A stretch of 64,000 nucleotides of DNA, from NCBI GenBank assembly GCA_016806645.1, contig JACSYO010002166.1, positions 2,818,496 to 2,882,495 of the forward strand, written 5' to 3'. Under the pieces are notes generated by a model. It was not told the origin of the DNA. It made no database searches and saw nothing but the letters and a program-made list of their open reading frames with translations. Source of the DNA: Ophiodon elongatus (taxonomy: Eukaryota; Chordata; Actinopteri; Perciformes; Hexagrammidae). Both the position numbers and the translations under genes were made by a program. This document shows positions 49,361 through 62,102 of the stretch, piece after piece; positions within the stretch are counted from its first letter, which is position 1, and every line of letters starts with the position of its first letter.

Positions 49361-50310
49361 TTGTCCTGGTTCTTGAATTGCTGCTCAAGAGGTGTTGCAA
49401 TTAAAGCAGTTTTACAACATGGATTCAAACTTTGTTTTGTCAGCTTGAACTCCACTGAACTTCACTAACCTCAACTCAAAGTAATATTAAGATATTGTTC
49501 CATTGTGCAAAGTATGTTTGCCAAACAAGAACATGGAAAAAACAATGTGCTCTCATCATTATTACTTTACGTGAGATCATTGCAATTATGGAAACAGTTT
49601 GCTTTACAACTTCTGATTTTAATATTATTTATATATTATTTTTCTTAAGCCTCTCCCACTTTGAGTAGAACACAAGCTTGAATATTGAACAAAAGAGGAA
49701 ATTGCTCTGACTTATTTTGGTTTTATTGGTATTTGTGTTGTTCAATGGGAAAAAATCTAATCCAGAAACTTGCTAACATTTTCAAATATATTTAAGTTAC
49801 ACCATATTGTATGGAAAAAAAACTGGACAAAGGGGCCTTATTCTCATAAAATCCACTGAACATGTTCTTATGTCGATGAAAGTGAAATTCTTTATGTCAA
49901 TTCAGGGAAAAAGCAAATACTGTTTAATGGTTTGATGTGGGGAGGTAATTGGCTTCCTCAATAACTCACTCACTCTTTCTCACTCACATAGTTCCAATTA
50001 TCTTATGAACACTTCAAATATATTTTTGTCTCTGCCTTTTGCTCACACTCTCTATGTCTCTCCTCATAAGAAAAAAGTACTGTGTGTGTTGCTGCTCTGC
50101 AAATATATAATACTGGGTTTTTAATGAGGTTTGAAGCATCCATTAGAACAATTTTGACACCATCATCAAAGAATAAAGGAGAAAGAAAAGAAGGTAAGAA
50201 AAAAAACGAGGGAAGGCCTGTTAGGTTGGTTTGTTTTGTTTAAAACAATTTCTAATTTTAAAACCACTTACATTTTACTCTATTTACACCCTGTCAAAGA
50301 CCATCGGTGG
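49361..50310. other. unassigned AT-rich sequence
   Basis: No exon or repeat was recognised. Confidence 0.4.
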
Positions 50311-50690
50311 TCAAATAAACACAAGACTTTTACACAGGGAACCAGCGTTTGTGAAACCAAAAGTTGGGTGATTTTTACTCATGGTACTAAATCAAGGGAT
50401 GTTAAGTCACATGCTACATCACTGAGTCACATGGCGTTACTTCCGTAGCTTGAGTTACATTGCAAGTGTTCTTATTTTAAACCAAACCATGAATTTTTTT
50501 TATAACCCTAACCAAGTTGCTTTGTTGCCTAAACCTAACAGCCATCGTTTCACAACGTTAGCCACGTGTTACAACGTTAATCGCAACCATTTCATAATGT
50601 TAACCACATGCAACCCTTCTGCGTCTAGATACTGCATAAAAGGCTGCCTATGCGGCACAATATGACGAGTAGGGATTAAATCACATTGAC
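50311..50690 (+). repeat. dispersed repeat, family R4 copy 2
   Basis: The longest R4 copy. Its order is 'gtgaaaccaaaagttgggtg', 'taaccctaaccaagttgct', 'ttgttgcctaaacctaac', 'cacgtgttacaacgttaa' and 'ctgcataaaaggctgcctat'. The 'gttacaacgttaa' block recurs with variation twice more within the copy, at about 50545-50606. Confidence 0.7.
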
Positions 50691-52060
50691 TATGAACACA
50701 AGATCAACACTGGATTACCCTCGGGTCAATGTGTTCACACCAACCTTGCTGTAACAGTGAATGATCAAAAGAGCAGTTGTACTGTGGTCTCTATCCATTC
50801 TTTTTCTACCCCAGTATCAAATGGTATAACTCTATACCCTTTTTTTCTCAACGTTTTAATCATTAAAAAGAAGGAAAAATTAGGAAAAGAACATCAGAAA
50901 AGAGAAAACTGAAAAAAAGGCTAAAAGGGACAAAGAGAACTAAAGTAAGAGGAAAGGTATACAGTCTTAAAGGCTGTTGCAAGACAAGCCCTATGCTTAT
51001 TGGAGAATTGATTAATGGAGGTAAAGCCAGAACAAGGAAAAAGCAGAGTCCTCTGTGACTGTACTGCAGTACACACTGGCGATAGAAATACTATTCGCTT
51101 GTACAATCATGAATGATTGTCACAGAGAGGCTTCATTATGACTGGAGTGTGTTACAGGAGAGAAAATCAATACTGAATGTACAACTCAGTGAGTGTCATT
51201 GCGGATTATCACGATCAACTTGCAATTCTCTGAGCGCTCCGTCGCACATGATATGTGCTTATGGATATCATGTCCCTATTTGTTAGAATCAAGAAAAAAT
51301 AAAAAATAAACTGGAAACATACTTCCAAAATATTTATTGCCAGCTTGCAGGTGGGTATGTGGGAGTACATCGCCTTGCTCCGAGTACAAGGATGGAAGGA
51401 AGCACCACCGTTCCTGTACACAGCCTCATTAGAGATGTTCATCACTGTGTGGGTTTCTGTATTCAAACATCTCTCTTTGCCTCTGTATGTGTAATCTAAG
51501 ATTCCCCGACAAGCTTTATGCAGTAAACAGAAATAAAAACCAAGTTTTTCAGCAGCTTGAAGTCAGTTAAACTCTTCTCATTTAACTGCAAAAGCCCTGC
51601 TAAAGCTCTCGCTGCTATATTTGGTTTGTCAATGAAACGAGTCTCTTCTCCTCTGGTGCCTCAGCATCTAATCTAATTAAAATCCCATACATACAGGATT
51701 TGAATACAGATACAGTTCACTGTGTAGTGACATTTTTAATGCCTTCAAGTCACAGTTAAACAGCATTTAGAGTGTCTCTAGCTTCACTAAAGTGACATAT
51801 TTTTTAATGAAATAGAATAGAAATCTAATTAAAGATTTCACGATTTGCTGGAGTTTACTTTCCATTTTGTAATACAACAGCACTTAATATTGAACCTGGT
51901 CTCAGTCCCAGGGTCTCAAATACCGCACCCTAAAGTGTCTGTGTGAGACGCACCGGGCTTTCAACTAACTCCAATGTAAACCCATCTGCGTCATTATTAG
52001 ACACTCACAGCAACGGACATAGTGTTAAGAGCGAGAAAGTCGTCCAACTGCCCTTTTTAG
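50691..52060. other. unassigned sequence
   Basis: The stretch 51893-52030 ('gggtctcaaataccgcaccc', 'gtgtgagacgcaccgggctt') looks repeat-derived and abuts R4 copy 3, but I cannot name it. Confidence 0.35.
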
Positions 52061-52275
52061 GTCAAACCAACACAGGACTTTCACCCAGGGAACTGGTGTT
52101 CATGTCCTGTGTGAAACCAAAAGTTTAAATATTTTTGTAGCCTAAATCTAACGGCGACCATTTCACAAGGTTTATTACGTGTTACAACGTTAACCATGTG
52201 CGAACCTTCTGAGTCAAGAAACTATGCAAAAGGTTTCTGCACAAATGTTATGAGTAGGATTGAGATCACGTAGTG
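52061..52275 (+). repeat. dispersed repeat, family R4 copy 3
   Basis: Blocks 'tgtgtgaaaccaaaagttta', 'acgtgttacaacgttaacca' and 'aactatgcaaaaggtttctg'. It lacks the central part present in copies 1 and 2 (an internal deletion between 'aagtttaaatatttttg' and 'tagcctaaatctaacgg'). Confidence 0.7.
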
Positions 52276-54857
52276 ATATTAGAAATTTAAACCTTTCTTG
52301 GAAGTTTTAGAAAACGATTACTTTGTGAACACAGAACTTCCATAATAAGAAATTTACTTCCTCGAGGACTCGTCTCTTATGTCGAATCGTGATGTTCATC
52401 CTGCAAAGGTCTATGACTTTTGGGAAATGTGGTTCATAAAAGGCTAATAAACGCAAACATTTTTTTATTTAAGATTAAAAAAATGTAAAACACTGTCCTT
52501 ATCTAAAGATAGAAAGCAAACCACACAACATGTTGTTGAGAAAGGCTAAGTTTAGGATTATTAGATGTTAGCATCTTTACAAATGTCAGTGGGATTTTGT
52601 GGATGTGGTTAGTTTTCATGATCACAATAATAGGATATATTTATGTGACTGCCCCCAATCTGAAGATGAATTATCGAAAATATTCGTATGTTTTACCGGA
52701 AAAGAGAGGGATTTTGAAATAAAATACTCTGAAATGTTTTTTCCACATATTAGCATGTAACATGAAATTAATTAACATAGTATCATAGGGTTGAAGTGAA
52801 AACATTATAGTTAATTTCAATGTGTCTTGAAATAGCTCGAGGGATCCTTTCAACAATCACTCTTCTTGTTGTATTTTGTATATTATATAAGCCACATATA
52901 GTATATTCAACATCTGCACACAAAAATATTTAGCGACAATTTGCTGGCTGATGGGATGTTATGCAAATGTCTTGTTTCAAATGGTGTTGAGCTTTTAAGG
53001 GATTGAACTTCTTTCAACTCCAGCTTTCAGATGAAGTCTCACTCGTAATACTAATAAGCATGAGGGCGGTTGACATACTGATGTCTACACAGAAGAACAT
53101 CTGAAGTCTCTATCCATCCAGCGGACACAGATATGAGCTGCTTGTGCAGAAAGCAGATGGCTAGAAGTTATGAGGAAGATCATTATATTTGCTGTGGCTT
53201 ATTATGACCTTGTGAACAGGGAGTGTACAAAAAAAGCTGTTGAGGGTATTGCGTGCTCTGGCAGTGGTGGATAACCAGTACACTCAGGGGGACTTGTTCA
53301 TTGACAGTTTTCTTTCGAGCAATTCCATATCTTGCTCATATTCCCAAGTGTGTGTATATATGTTTACTAGTTTGGGAGTAGGAGGGGATGACTGCATATT
53401 TGTGCTTGTTGTCTATCCCACAATTCTCTCAAGACTTATATGTGGCACACATACAGTACATATCATCTGAAAATCTTGTATGTGCAAAAATGTTACTTGT
53501 GTGTTGACTTTCCTCGGCTGTAGTGAGTAAGGACATATTGGTGTGACATTTGTCCCCTGACATCAACAGCCTCACTCTGTATCTCTCATTACAGGTAATT
53601 TCACGCGAGCAAAACAGCCTCCTCAAAGCTGCGACAACAAAAAAATATATAATTTTACAGTTCACATTGATCAGGGTTCAGATTGATTAATTAGAGGTTG
53701 AATTTGTTCTGGATGCGCTCCAGCAAACGGGGTGGTTCATGTGTATATTTGTGTGTGCTCGGAGGTGGATGACTGCATCTGAAGCCTTAATGGGTCATGT
53801 GCTGTGCTGCTGAGGACCAACACATTCCTAAGTACGTGTTCAAATGCCAGTTTTAAAGCCCCGTTCATGCTGAAAGAGACTGAAATAGCCAGCAGGAATG
53901 CCTCCCAGATGCGTGTGGAAAGAAGTATTAACTCCACGTGAACTGCACTTGTTTCGCATAGCTCCAGGGTAAAATGTCTTCTCATTTGAACATCAACCAT
54001 CTAAGGCGCTGATTTACAGAATATACCAGGATATTTATTTAAGCAACACTAATAAAAATGCATCAGTTCCTTTAGCTGTAATATCACCTATATTGCCTCT
54101 TTGTTTGCAGGTATAAACAGAAAGCTACCCTGTACATACCCAACCAAGAATCAATACACAGCAATTGTTTATTGCTCCACAGAGACCAATAATGAAAAAT
54201 AGCTTTGGTCCTTCAACTTTGATAATCCTGCTCTTTACCCTCCTGTGGAAAATCAGGTTGCATAATCAATGGAGCTGCAGAGCAACTCGTGAGTCCCTCA
54301 AATAACCAATGATTCCAAATGATGAGGGAAGAATTCAGAGACAATTCAGGCCACATTCTAACATTTTTGCTTATCACAACATTTCTGAATTGAGAAAGGC
54401 ATTCCTTGTACTTATTGCATTATGTTGTCGTTCCTCTCTTTTATCTTTGTTCTTGTCTCTGTATGGGATTTGATATGATGTCAGCTAGAACTTTGGGTCA
54501 TTCAGCATCCATTTTTTGTTTCTACCTTCTAAAGCTGATTTAATTCCATTTTCTTTGCCACATACATGAATGTATGTATGTATGTCATATTTCTTTAGAT
54601 TTCTGTCTGTTGCAGTTATTTAATTTGTAAAAGAGAAGGTTAAAGCTGCCCACAAGGCTTCTTGTGATGTCTATTCGCTCCTGGGGTAACCCCCATTGAA
54701 TTTGAATATAATGTTAAGCGATAGATCAATTCAAGAGGATAACGTGTCTAATAATCCTTAGTTTAACTCATTTAATGTGCATCGATTGTTTCATAAGACC
54801 AACTAAGAAGTTTACTAAAAATGCAAGGTAGTAAATAAAATCTCTGTTCCTAAAAAG
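52276..54857. other. unassigned AT-rich sequence
   Basis: A short (TATG)4 stretch lies at 54568-54584. No exon was recognised. Confidence 0.4.
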
Positions 54858-54909
54858 CTGACATATAAGATACTGCCACTTTACTGACATATAAGATACT
54901 GCCACTTAT
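54858..54909 (+). repeat. 26-bp tandem duplication
   Basis: 'ctgacatataagatactgcc' plus 'acttta' occurs twice head to tail. The copies are identical over 25 bp, so the duplication is recent. Confidence 0.95.
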
Positions 54910-56736
54910 CATGAAAAAGGTACCAAAGCTACAACCAACAAGGCAGTTATACAAGTTCAGTATTAGATAGAAAAATGTCTCAGCTGCAAAATGCCTGACA
55001 GTCAACATATTTACAATATTAAACACCCAGAGGCAGTATAATCAGTGCCTAAATTAGAGTTGCAACACTCAAAAAGCAGCTAAATTGCCTTAAAAAAGCC
55101 CACAATTAATGATGAAGAAAACTACATTCACGTCACTGATAAACACACTCAACATAATGGCAGATTAATAGCACTAAAGACCCCAGAAATTACCAGTGAA
55201 CTGAATCAATATCTCTTTGAAAAAGACTGCAGATGGTGAACTTCACGAAGCTGCTTATTATGTAAGGCGAACCTGGAAAAAGGAGAATAAACACTGGAGC
55301 CTTGAGCAACGGAGAAAAAAAAGTAATATAGAACAATAACTGATATTTCCTTTTTCCACAATCATAAAGGGTTTACATTCAAAGGAAGCCAAAGGATACC
55401 TTCATGTTGTTGGAGGAAACAATCACAAATGAGTCAGTACGATCACTCCAATGTTCAAATATATGGGACTATTTCACAGGACAAGGTGCACTCACCTATT
55501 ATGACTATTGAATATGACTATTATGCAACACTGTTTGTCTCATGATGTTCCCATACCCCAAGATGATAATGTGTTTCAAACTTCAGTGTTGTTTCATACC
55601 CACCAGGATGAAGTCAAGAGTCAATCATCACATATAGAGAATAGAAGTATTTTCTTACACAGCTCAAGATTTGAAGTTTTATTTTAAGACAGCTTTAAAT
55701 ATTAAAATAAGATTATGAAACAAACCCCTGGTGTGATATTATCGATAAAACTTCCTTTTAAATCAAAGAAATGTTGAATATTTTAAGGGTACCAAAACAT
55801 GGATGTGAGATTGCGTTACGCGACTAGAAGCTCCAGAAACGCTACACAATTGACCTTTTGGTGAGATTGATTTGTCATTTTCATTTTCAAGGTGAAGAAT
55901 GGACTTAAAGATGTCTCTTGTACTTTTTGGCTGACATAGACAAGAAGTTCTTAAAACCCTTAACAGCCTCCTCTTCCTGTGTCTTCTTGTGAAAAGAAGC
56001 TAATTCCATTCTGTATGACATTCACATATATTGTCTATCATCCTGTTGCAGCTCTTCATTGAAACAATGCGATGTTTATAATTTGTGAAATATTCAAACC
56101 CAAGAATCCATATTTTTATGCATGCATCATTTCATAAAAAAACAGATATAACAGATATATTTCTTGTGCATTGATATACATTTCCACAAAATTGATCTTG
56201 ACATATCGGGTATCTTTAGAAACGTTGGATCGCCACATAAATTAAATTTGACTTTTTCTTCTGTCAAAATGTTTTTTTTTGTAAAGTGGTCACCAGGGAC
56301 ACGCCCTTTGCCCTTAAGATCTTTACGACCACTATTATTACTACATTACTTCATCCACATGTGCTTTTGTACGAGACATGACAGCTTTCAGTAATTATAT
56401 GCTGAAATAATTTAAGCAACTTGAAAGCAATACGTGAAGCCACGTACCCCTCACAGCGTCAGGCTGCTGCTGATCTAATCCTCACTGCAAAGACTCGTGC
56501 TTCATCGTTAGCGCACTGTCAACTTCATTTACATGCTGCTCAGAGAAACTGATAGGGTCTTACACACGGTGTAGTCATTGCTTCCCCATAAGACACTTGT
56601 GCATGTCTGTTTAACCAGGAGAAGCACTGGTTTCAGAGCATTTTAATTGTGTTGTTATGGATACGTTGTATGTCACAGAGAATGGAAAGGCCAACTTTCA
56701 CTTTCCCTTGTCTTTGTTTATGAGCTCATGTGATCG
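54910..56736. other. unassigned AT-rich sequence
   Basis: No exon or repeat was recognised. Confidence 0.4.
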
Positions 56737-56759
56737 TTGTGTTGTGTTGTGTTGTGTTG
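56737..56759 (+). repeat. (TTGTG)n microsatellite
   Basis: Between four and five pentanucleotide units. Confidence 0.95.
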
Positions 56760-57224
56760 GCGCTTGAGTCAGAGGCGCTTCATTACGATGAACTTGATGA
56801 AGGTCTGTGATTGGTCGTTTCTGAATTTCTGAATCCAATTGGTGCCTCTGCGAGTCCAATTCCCAGCTCTCACTGCAGCAGTCTTGTCTGAATTTTACAG
56901 CTGCTCTTATCTGTAAATGGATGTAATGACTTCAGCATCACTGAATGAATCGAGTTGCACTGCCATCATTCTAAATCAATTCAATTACACTCAGAGGTCA
57001 GTGAATATAAACAAGGCGGGGACATACCCTCCTCCATTTCATGTTTATAAAAATGCTTTAGCACAGGCGCATACATCATGTAAAGAGGTTGTTTAAAAGG
57101 TACTTATGACCTGCCATCAACGGCTCTGAAAAAAGTGTGTTTGTCTATATTGCAGGGAAAAGCAATCTCCGTCTTCACATTTTTCCCCATATGTACGTGC
57201 ATAATGTTTGTGTATACTATTGAT
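56760..57224. other. unassigned sequence
   Basis: No exon or repeat was recognised. Confidence 0.4.
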
Positions 57225-57490
57225 CAGTGATTCCCAACCAAGGTACTTGTATCCCAGGTACTTCTGCAGTTGCCAGAAGTTACATGTAACGATTATAGAT
57301 CTCAATAGTTTGAAAAACTAAAAATGACTGTTGAAAAATAAGCTAGAAAGTGAGCAGAGAGGTGAAAACAGTTAAAAGTAACGGATAAACAGCTCAAATA
57401 GTGAAGGTAATCTAATGGATTAATGGAACATTTAAATAGATCAAGAAGGTAACAAATAAGTGGTTGTGGTGTCTAACAGTAATAGAGACA
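57225..57490 (+). repeat. probable dispersed teleost repeat
   Basis: It opens 'tgattcccaaccaaggtact' and continues 'cttctgcagttgccagaagt', like a fish repeat whose consensus begins with 'gtgattcccaaccaaggg'. The remainder is divergent and the right end is a guess. Confidence 0.4.
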
Positions 57491-59473
57491 TGAATGAAAC
57501 ATTCCTCTTTTGCCACTTTGAGAGGTAATAGTACAAATAAACATGATTAAACAAACATAAACAATTGTCGATTCAATTGTTTGGAAATAATATTGTATAA
57601 CAGTATCCACTTTGGTATAATCAGTGGTCTTTTTTTTTTTTTTTTAAAGGAAGTAACCACAGTTATGGAAGGCAGATCATTTTACTGAGGTGTTATTTGT
57701 AAAGAGTTTAAGTCAGTGCAACATCACAACAAGGAAATATAATTGACACTTTAGACATCATGATTGATCGTCACCACATCAAGACTAAAGATGAGAAAAT
57801 GACAAAGGGCTGTACCTCAGTGACCAATGAGGGCCATTCTCTGTCTCCTAATGTGAGGGAAAGCAGAAGAGGGCACTTACAGAACATCAGTAGCATGAAT
57901 ACATTGTATGAATCTTCAGAACACCAGACTGAGGAGGAGAATCAAAACTATTGATCTGAGTACAGTGGCCGGTCGATCTACGGACAAATAATGGCACATG
58001 AATTCAATTCTTGCGGCAGATTTTGTTTTACAGCTTTATGGGTGCCTGAAGTTTGCTTCTCAGTCGGATCTGTGATTTTCTGAATTTTCTCTTAGCTATT
58101 ATTCGTTTGACCAACTCTCCTCCAACTCCAACTCTTTTCCAAATCTCTTTCTCTTGCTCTATATCTTTTTGTTATATTTTCTCAAATCAGCCTTTGAGAC
58201 ATAGAATAAACGTGTTCCCATTGAAGGGTGACATCAGCAGAGAGTTAGCTTGTCTATGGCACTTCTTTATAGACCCACACACAGAAATGTAGCATATAAA
58301 TTAGGTATGATATTCAAACTGTGCACCCTGATGTTTCTCCTCCTTGCTAATCTAATTTTAAAGCTATCTTTGGTACCAGGATGACTCAGGAGCATAAGGT
58401 TGAGACAGACTCAGTAGTAACGAGACCTTGCTGAAACATCAAATGAAGGCTTAAAATCGAATCAGCTCACGCTGGCATATGGGAAAGCCTTTACATCGTC
58501 CTCATTACTCACACCTTTGTGTTTTGAATGCACACTGTGGTAAAACCTGGATCAGATGTGTCACAACAAGAGCAGATAACTGTTAGACTAAAATGAAGTG
58601 AGACTTTAAAGTTAAAATGAGTCTTTGCTAGGAAATCAGTATACAGTATGTTTAGGGTTCTGATGTGGAGAAGGTTACTTCTACTTGATTACCCAAGAAC
58701 GAATTTAAATAGTATTTACTTTTTTGTCACGATAGTGTTTGACTACGCACATTAGTCCAATATTTCAAATCACAGACTAACGGGAGCTGTCACGGTGGGT
58801 TTTGACAGTCTTGAAAGAAAGACAGCTAATGTGAGATGATCCCCCCTCTTTTGTATAATAGGCTATAGGGCCAACACAGTGTGGGGGAGCTGCCAATGAC
58901 TCAGCAGGTGTTGATATAACATGAATGATCGGTAACATCTGTTATAATTAGTGGTAATATTAGCAAGCTAAGCTAATTAGCTTCCACTTTCTGAATGGAA
59001 GATTTTTAGCCGAGCTTGCTCTTCCACTCTCTGAGTGAATTACAGACGGCAGCAGCACAGTCTTTATACTACATGTATAAATATTGAATGTTGTGAAGGA
59101 GCAGTGATAAATTGCTGACAGTAGATTGTCAGCACTATGGGCTCGCTGGAAAAAGTGGAAAATGTATTTTATCAATGTTCGTAGGCTTCAGAGCTATATG
59201 ACATGGTCCAGACAGTCAAAAGCACACCAAAGAAATTGGCAACATATAACAAAGCCAGCTTTCATTAGAAACGCTCATCCACAGTCCTGAAGCAGATGCT
59301 GTTTCTACTAATATAAACTAATATGTCAAATTTGAAATATATGCACAAAATATTTTATATATCCTTCAAGTTTCAGTTTGGCTTTAAATCTCATCCAAAT
59401 ACGAGACTGTTATATCTCCCACACAGATGGACGCACCCATTCTGAGACTGAAGACTAAACACCAGCCAGTCAA
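57491..59473. other. unassigned AT-rich sequence
   Basis: A T tract lies at 57630-57645. A 64-codon frame at 57760-57954 starts with ATG but has no recognisable domain or splice context. Confidence 0.4.
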
Positions 59474-59519
59474 AGGAGGAGGAGGAGGAGGAGGAGGAGG
59501 AAGAGGAGGAGGAGGAGGA
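59474..59519 (+). repeat. (GGA)n purine tract
   Basis: About 46 bp of GGA repeats with a single A substitution ('gaagag'). It is strictly purine on one strand. Confidence 0.97.
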
Positions 59520-60584
59520 AAGCGTCTCTAGTCTATGATTGTTGGAGCCCATAACAGGCTGGGCCCGCAGGACCAGTTTCAGACAATCACGATCTTTTCA
59601 GTCTGTCTCAGATTGTGTGATTAGAGAGCGATCTACTGCAAGCATCATCCATAAATCTCATTTTTGGAGCCGTCACAGTGATTTCTCCATCTGTTTGCTG
59701 AAGACACATCGTCCCTCCGTAACGCAGGTAGACAGGCGTCACATTGGCCTCCCGCCTGATCCTCAGTGGGCCTGCTGTCAGGAAGGGCATGCGTGTTTAT
59801 TTAGTATATGTACATCTATGACACAGAAAGAGGGGAGACAAACATAGACAGCATGGGATGTCTTGCCAGCTTTGGATAATACAAGAATTCCTCCACACAA
59901 CACAGGCTTTAATCAGAAGACGTGTCGCCTCAGTTGGAGTCACTCAAAATGAGAAATGCCATATGACACAAATACAATGCCCACACATGTGCAGCTAATC
60001 ACTTAAGACATTGCAAGATGCTTGGAGGAAGTGCAGAGGCAGGCAGGTTTATATCAGAATCAGTATCAGAATCCAACTTCAGCAAACAAGAGAGGATTAT
60101 GGGTCTGAAGGTGTCATTTTCTGATACATCCCTCTTCACACATCTTCTATTATGTCAAAATGAGATTAAGAGGAAAGAGCGAAAAGGGAAAGTGAGGAGG
60201 CGACCTCAGAATACAGTTTATCAATTTAAAAAGAAGCCTTCAGGGTTTATTGGGATAATATACTGAGCAGTTATGAAGACACGGATTTTTACACATCAAA
60301 AAAGCAACAAATTAGGATTTCTGAATTATATTTTGTTTAAAGATTTAGCAGCACAAAAGACAGAATAAAGCTGCAGTGTACTCAAGAGGTCCCGGTATAT
60401 ATTTATGTTTATGTTTAAGGCGTGTGACCTCTTGCCATAGTGCGCGCTACTGGCTAAACTTCTCAGATTGTTTTATTTGAATAGTTTTAGAGACCTGTTG
60501 AGATAAAACAGTTTTCAGTATTTCGCAAGAAACAAGACAAGTAAAGCCATACAAGCGGCTCTGTTGACTGTACTTAAGCACAGC
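59520..60584. other. unassigned sequence
   Basis: 'tcagaatcagtatcagaatc' at about 60053 resembles the start of a common fish LINE UTR, but nothing further supports it. Confidence 0.35.
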
Positions 60585-60722
60585 AGTGCTTCGAGCTAAA
60601 TGTTAACATCAGCATGCTCACACTGATGTTGAGCAGGAATAATGTTGACGGTGTTATCTAAGTGAAAGTAAATCTGAGGCCGATGGGAATGTCGTTAGTT
60701 TTGCAGGTGATCTTATTTGGTC
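60585..60722 (+). repeat. dispersed teleost repeat, family R1 copy 4
   Basis: Blocks 'taaatgttaacatcagcatg', 'ctgatgttgagcaggaataa' and 'ggccgatgggaatgtcgtta' are followed by 'gttttgcaggtgatc'. It represents the left part of R1, which is missing from copy 1. Confidence 0.6.
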
Positions 60723-61830
60723 TTGAAAGAAAATAATAACCTGTAGTGAGAGTACCTCCTTAAGAGATTTAGCTTTTTTGGAGGGTAATCTTTAAAAAGT
60801 AAAGTCCACATTATCAGAATTGTGTTTTTAATTATTTAAGTCATTCATTTTTAAGCAGGTTCTTGAAGGATTGCATCATATTTTTCATGTCAAAAGTACA
60901 CACTTTTTTGAGAGGGATACATTAAGCAAAAAAAGTATCTTCTCTTTTTTGCTTAGTGTCCTCAGTGCAGGAGAAAAACTGTAATCTGTATTATTTTCTT
61001 TAATTTACCGCTTCTGTAATCACATTTTAAAACAAATCATTTTAGTTAATTTTCTTTTTTTTTAGGAGTACTTTGAAGAACCATGATCCAACCACATGAA
61101 GTTAAGTATAACACTGCCCTCTGCTGGTAGAAAGGTTCAACTGAAGAAGGAAAGACGACTTCAGTCCAACAGGTCACCTGATTTTGATGAAACTCTGGTT
61201 CCAATTATTGAATTGAGACAAGGATATTAGTCATAATTTTGTCAACTGTCTTTAAATGTCTCGTCATCTGTAAAATAAAACAATTTAGCAACCGTGTAAT
61301 TACTGCAAAGGTCAAAATGACATTGAACTCCCATAATCCTATTCTCATGTGTCAAGTATGGTTGAGATCCCAGAAGAGCTGCCCTGAGCGGAAGGCATAA
61401 ATACCGGACTATAAGATCAGGCTAAGGAACACAGAGCGTATATCAAAAATGAGTATAACCTAAGAGTTGATTTAGCATTTGTGTGGTGTGATTTAATACC
61501 CATAAAGTAATATGTAATATTAATTCTGTGTGTTAACTCCTCTTGCAGATGATTGTGCATAGAGTGTGTTTAGGGTCAGGGGATTGTTATGGCTCGTGAA
61601 GTCCATTGACTTTACGCTGCAGGATCTCTGCTCCTGTCTGTGCGTGAAGGAGCAGCGGCCTTGCAGCTGAAATCCTTAACTTTGCTAAATACTCGTCGCT
61701 TTTATAAGAAAGATCCACCTTAGAAACGTTGGTGTTGAATACTTTTATTTAATTCTGTGGACTGAAAGTACTGAATGGGTGGAAACTGAAATGTTTCCTC
61801 ACATGATCGGCTCAAGAAGGACCAGAAATA
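60723..61830. other. unassigned sequence
   Basis: 'acactgccctctgctggtag' (about 61110) hints at a repeat-derived patch. No exon was recognised. Confidence 0.35.
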
Positions 61831-62043
61831 ATAAAAGTTCATCTCATTATAAGGAAGAGAGTGTATCCTGTGAAAATCAAATATGTCTGTGTTAAAGTAA
61901 TCAAATTCCTCTCAGTATAACGAAGAGAGTGTATTCCATTGAATTCAAATGTGTGTGTGTGTCAAGGTGACAGGGAGATGGTGTCAAATGTGTTTGTGTT
62001 ACTGTATTCGAGTTCCTCCTATTCCCACGGGGAGAGGGAGGCA

Positions 62044-62046
<3 letters not shown>
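61831..62046 (+). repeat. imperfect tandem repeat, about 60-75-bp unit
   Basis: Units share the order 'gttcatctcattataaggaa' / 'attcctctcagtataacgaa' / 'gttcctcctattcccacgg', then 'gagagtgtatYc', then 'caaatRtgtctgtg'-like GT-rich ends. Two clear units and a degenerate third are present. The third runs directly into the (TG)n tract. Confidence 0.65.

Positions 62047-62099
<53 letters not shown>
62047..62099 (+). repeat. (TG)n microsatellite
   Basis: 53 bp of pure TG, placed where the neighbouring tandem units have short GT-rich ends. Confidence 0.97.

Positions 62100-62102
<3 letters not shown>

Noticed and set aside
57760..57954. 64-codon polar ATG-initiated frame
   Set aside because: No domain, and its length is within chance.
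58970..58983. 14-bp palindrome AAGCTAATTAGCTT
   Set aside because: About four are expected by chance, more in AT-rich DNA.
60923..60955. 11-bp stem TAAGCAAAAAA / TTTTTTGCTTA
   Set aside because: More than half of the pairs are in A/T runs; it is near chance expectation once loop sizes are allowed for.
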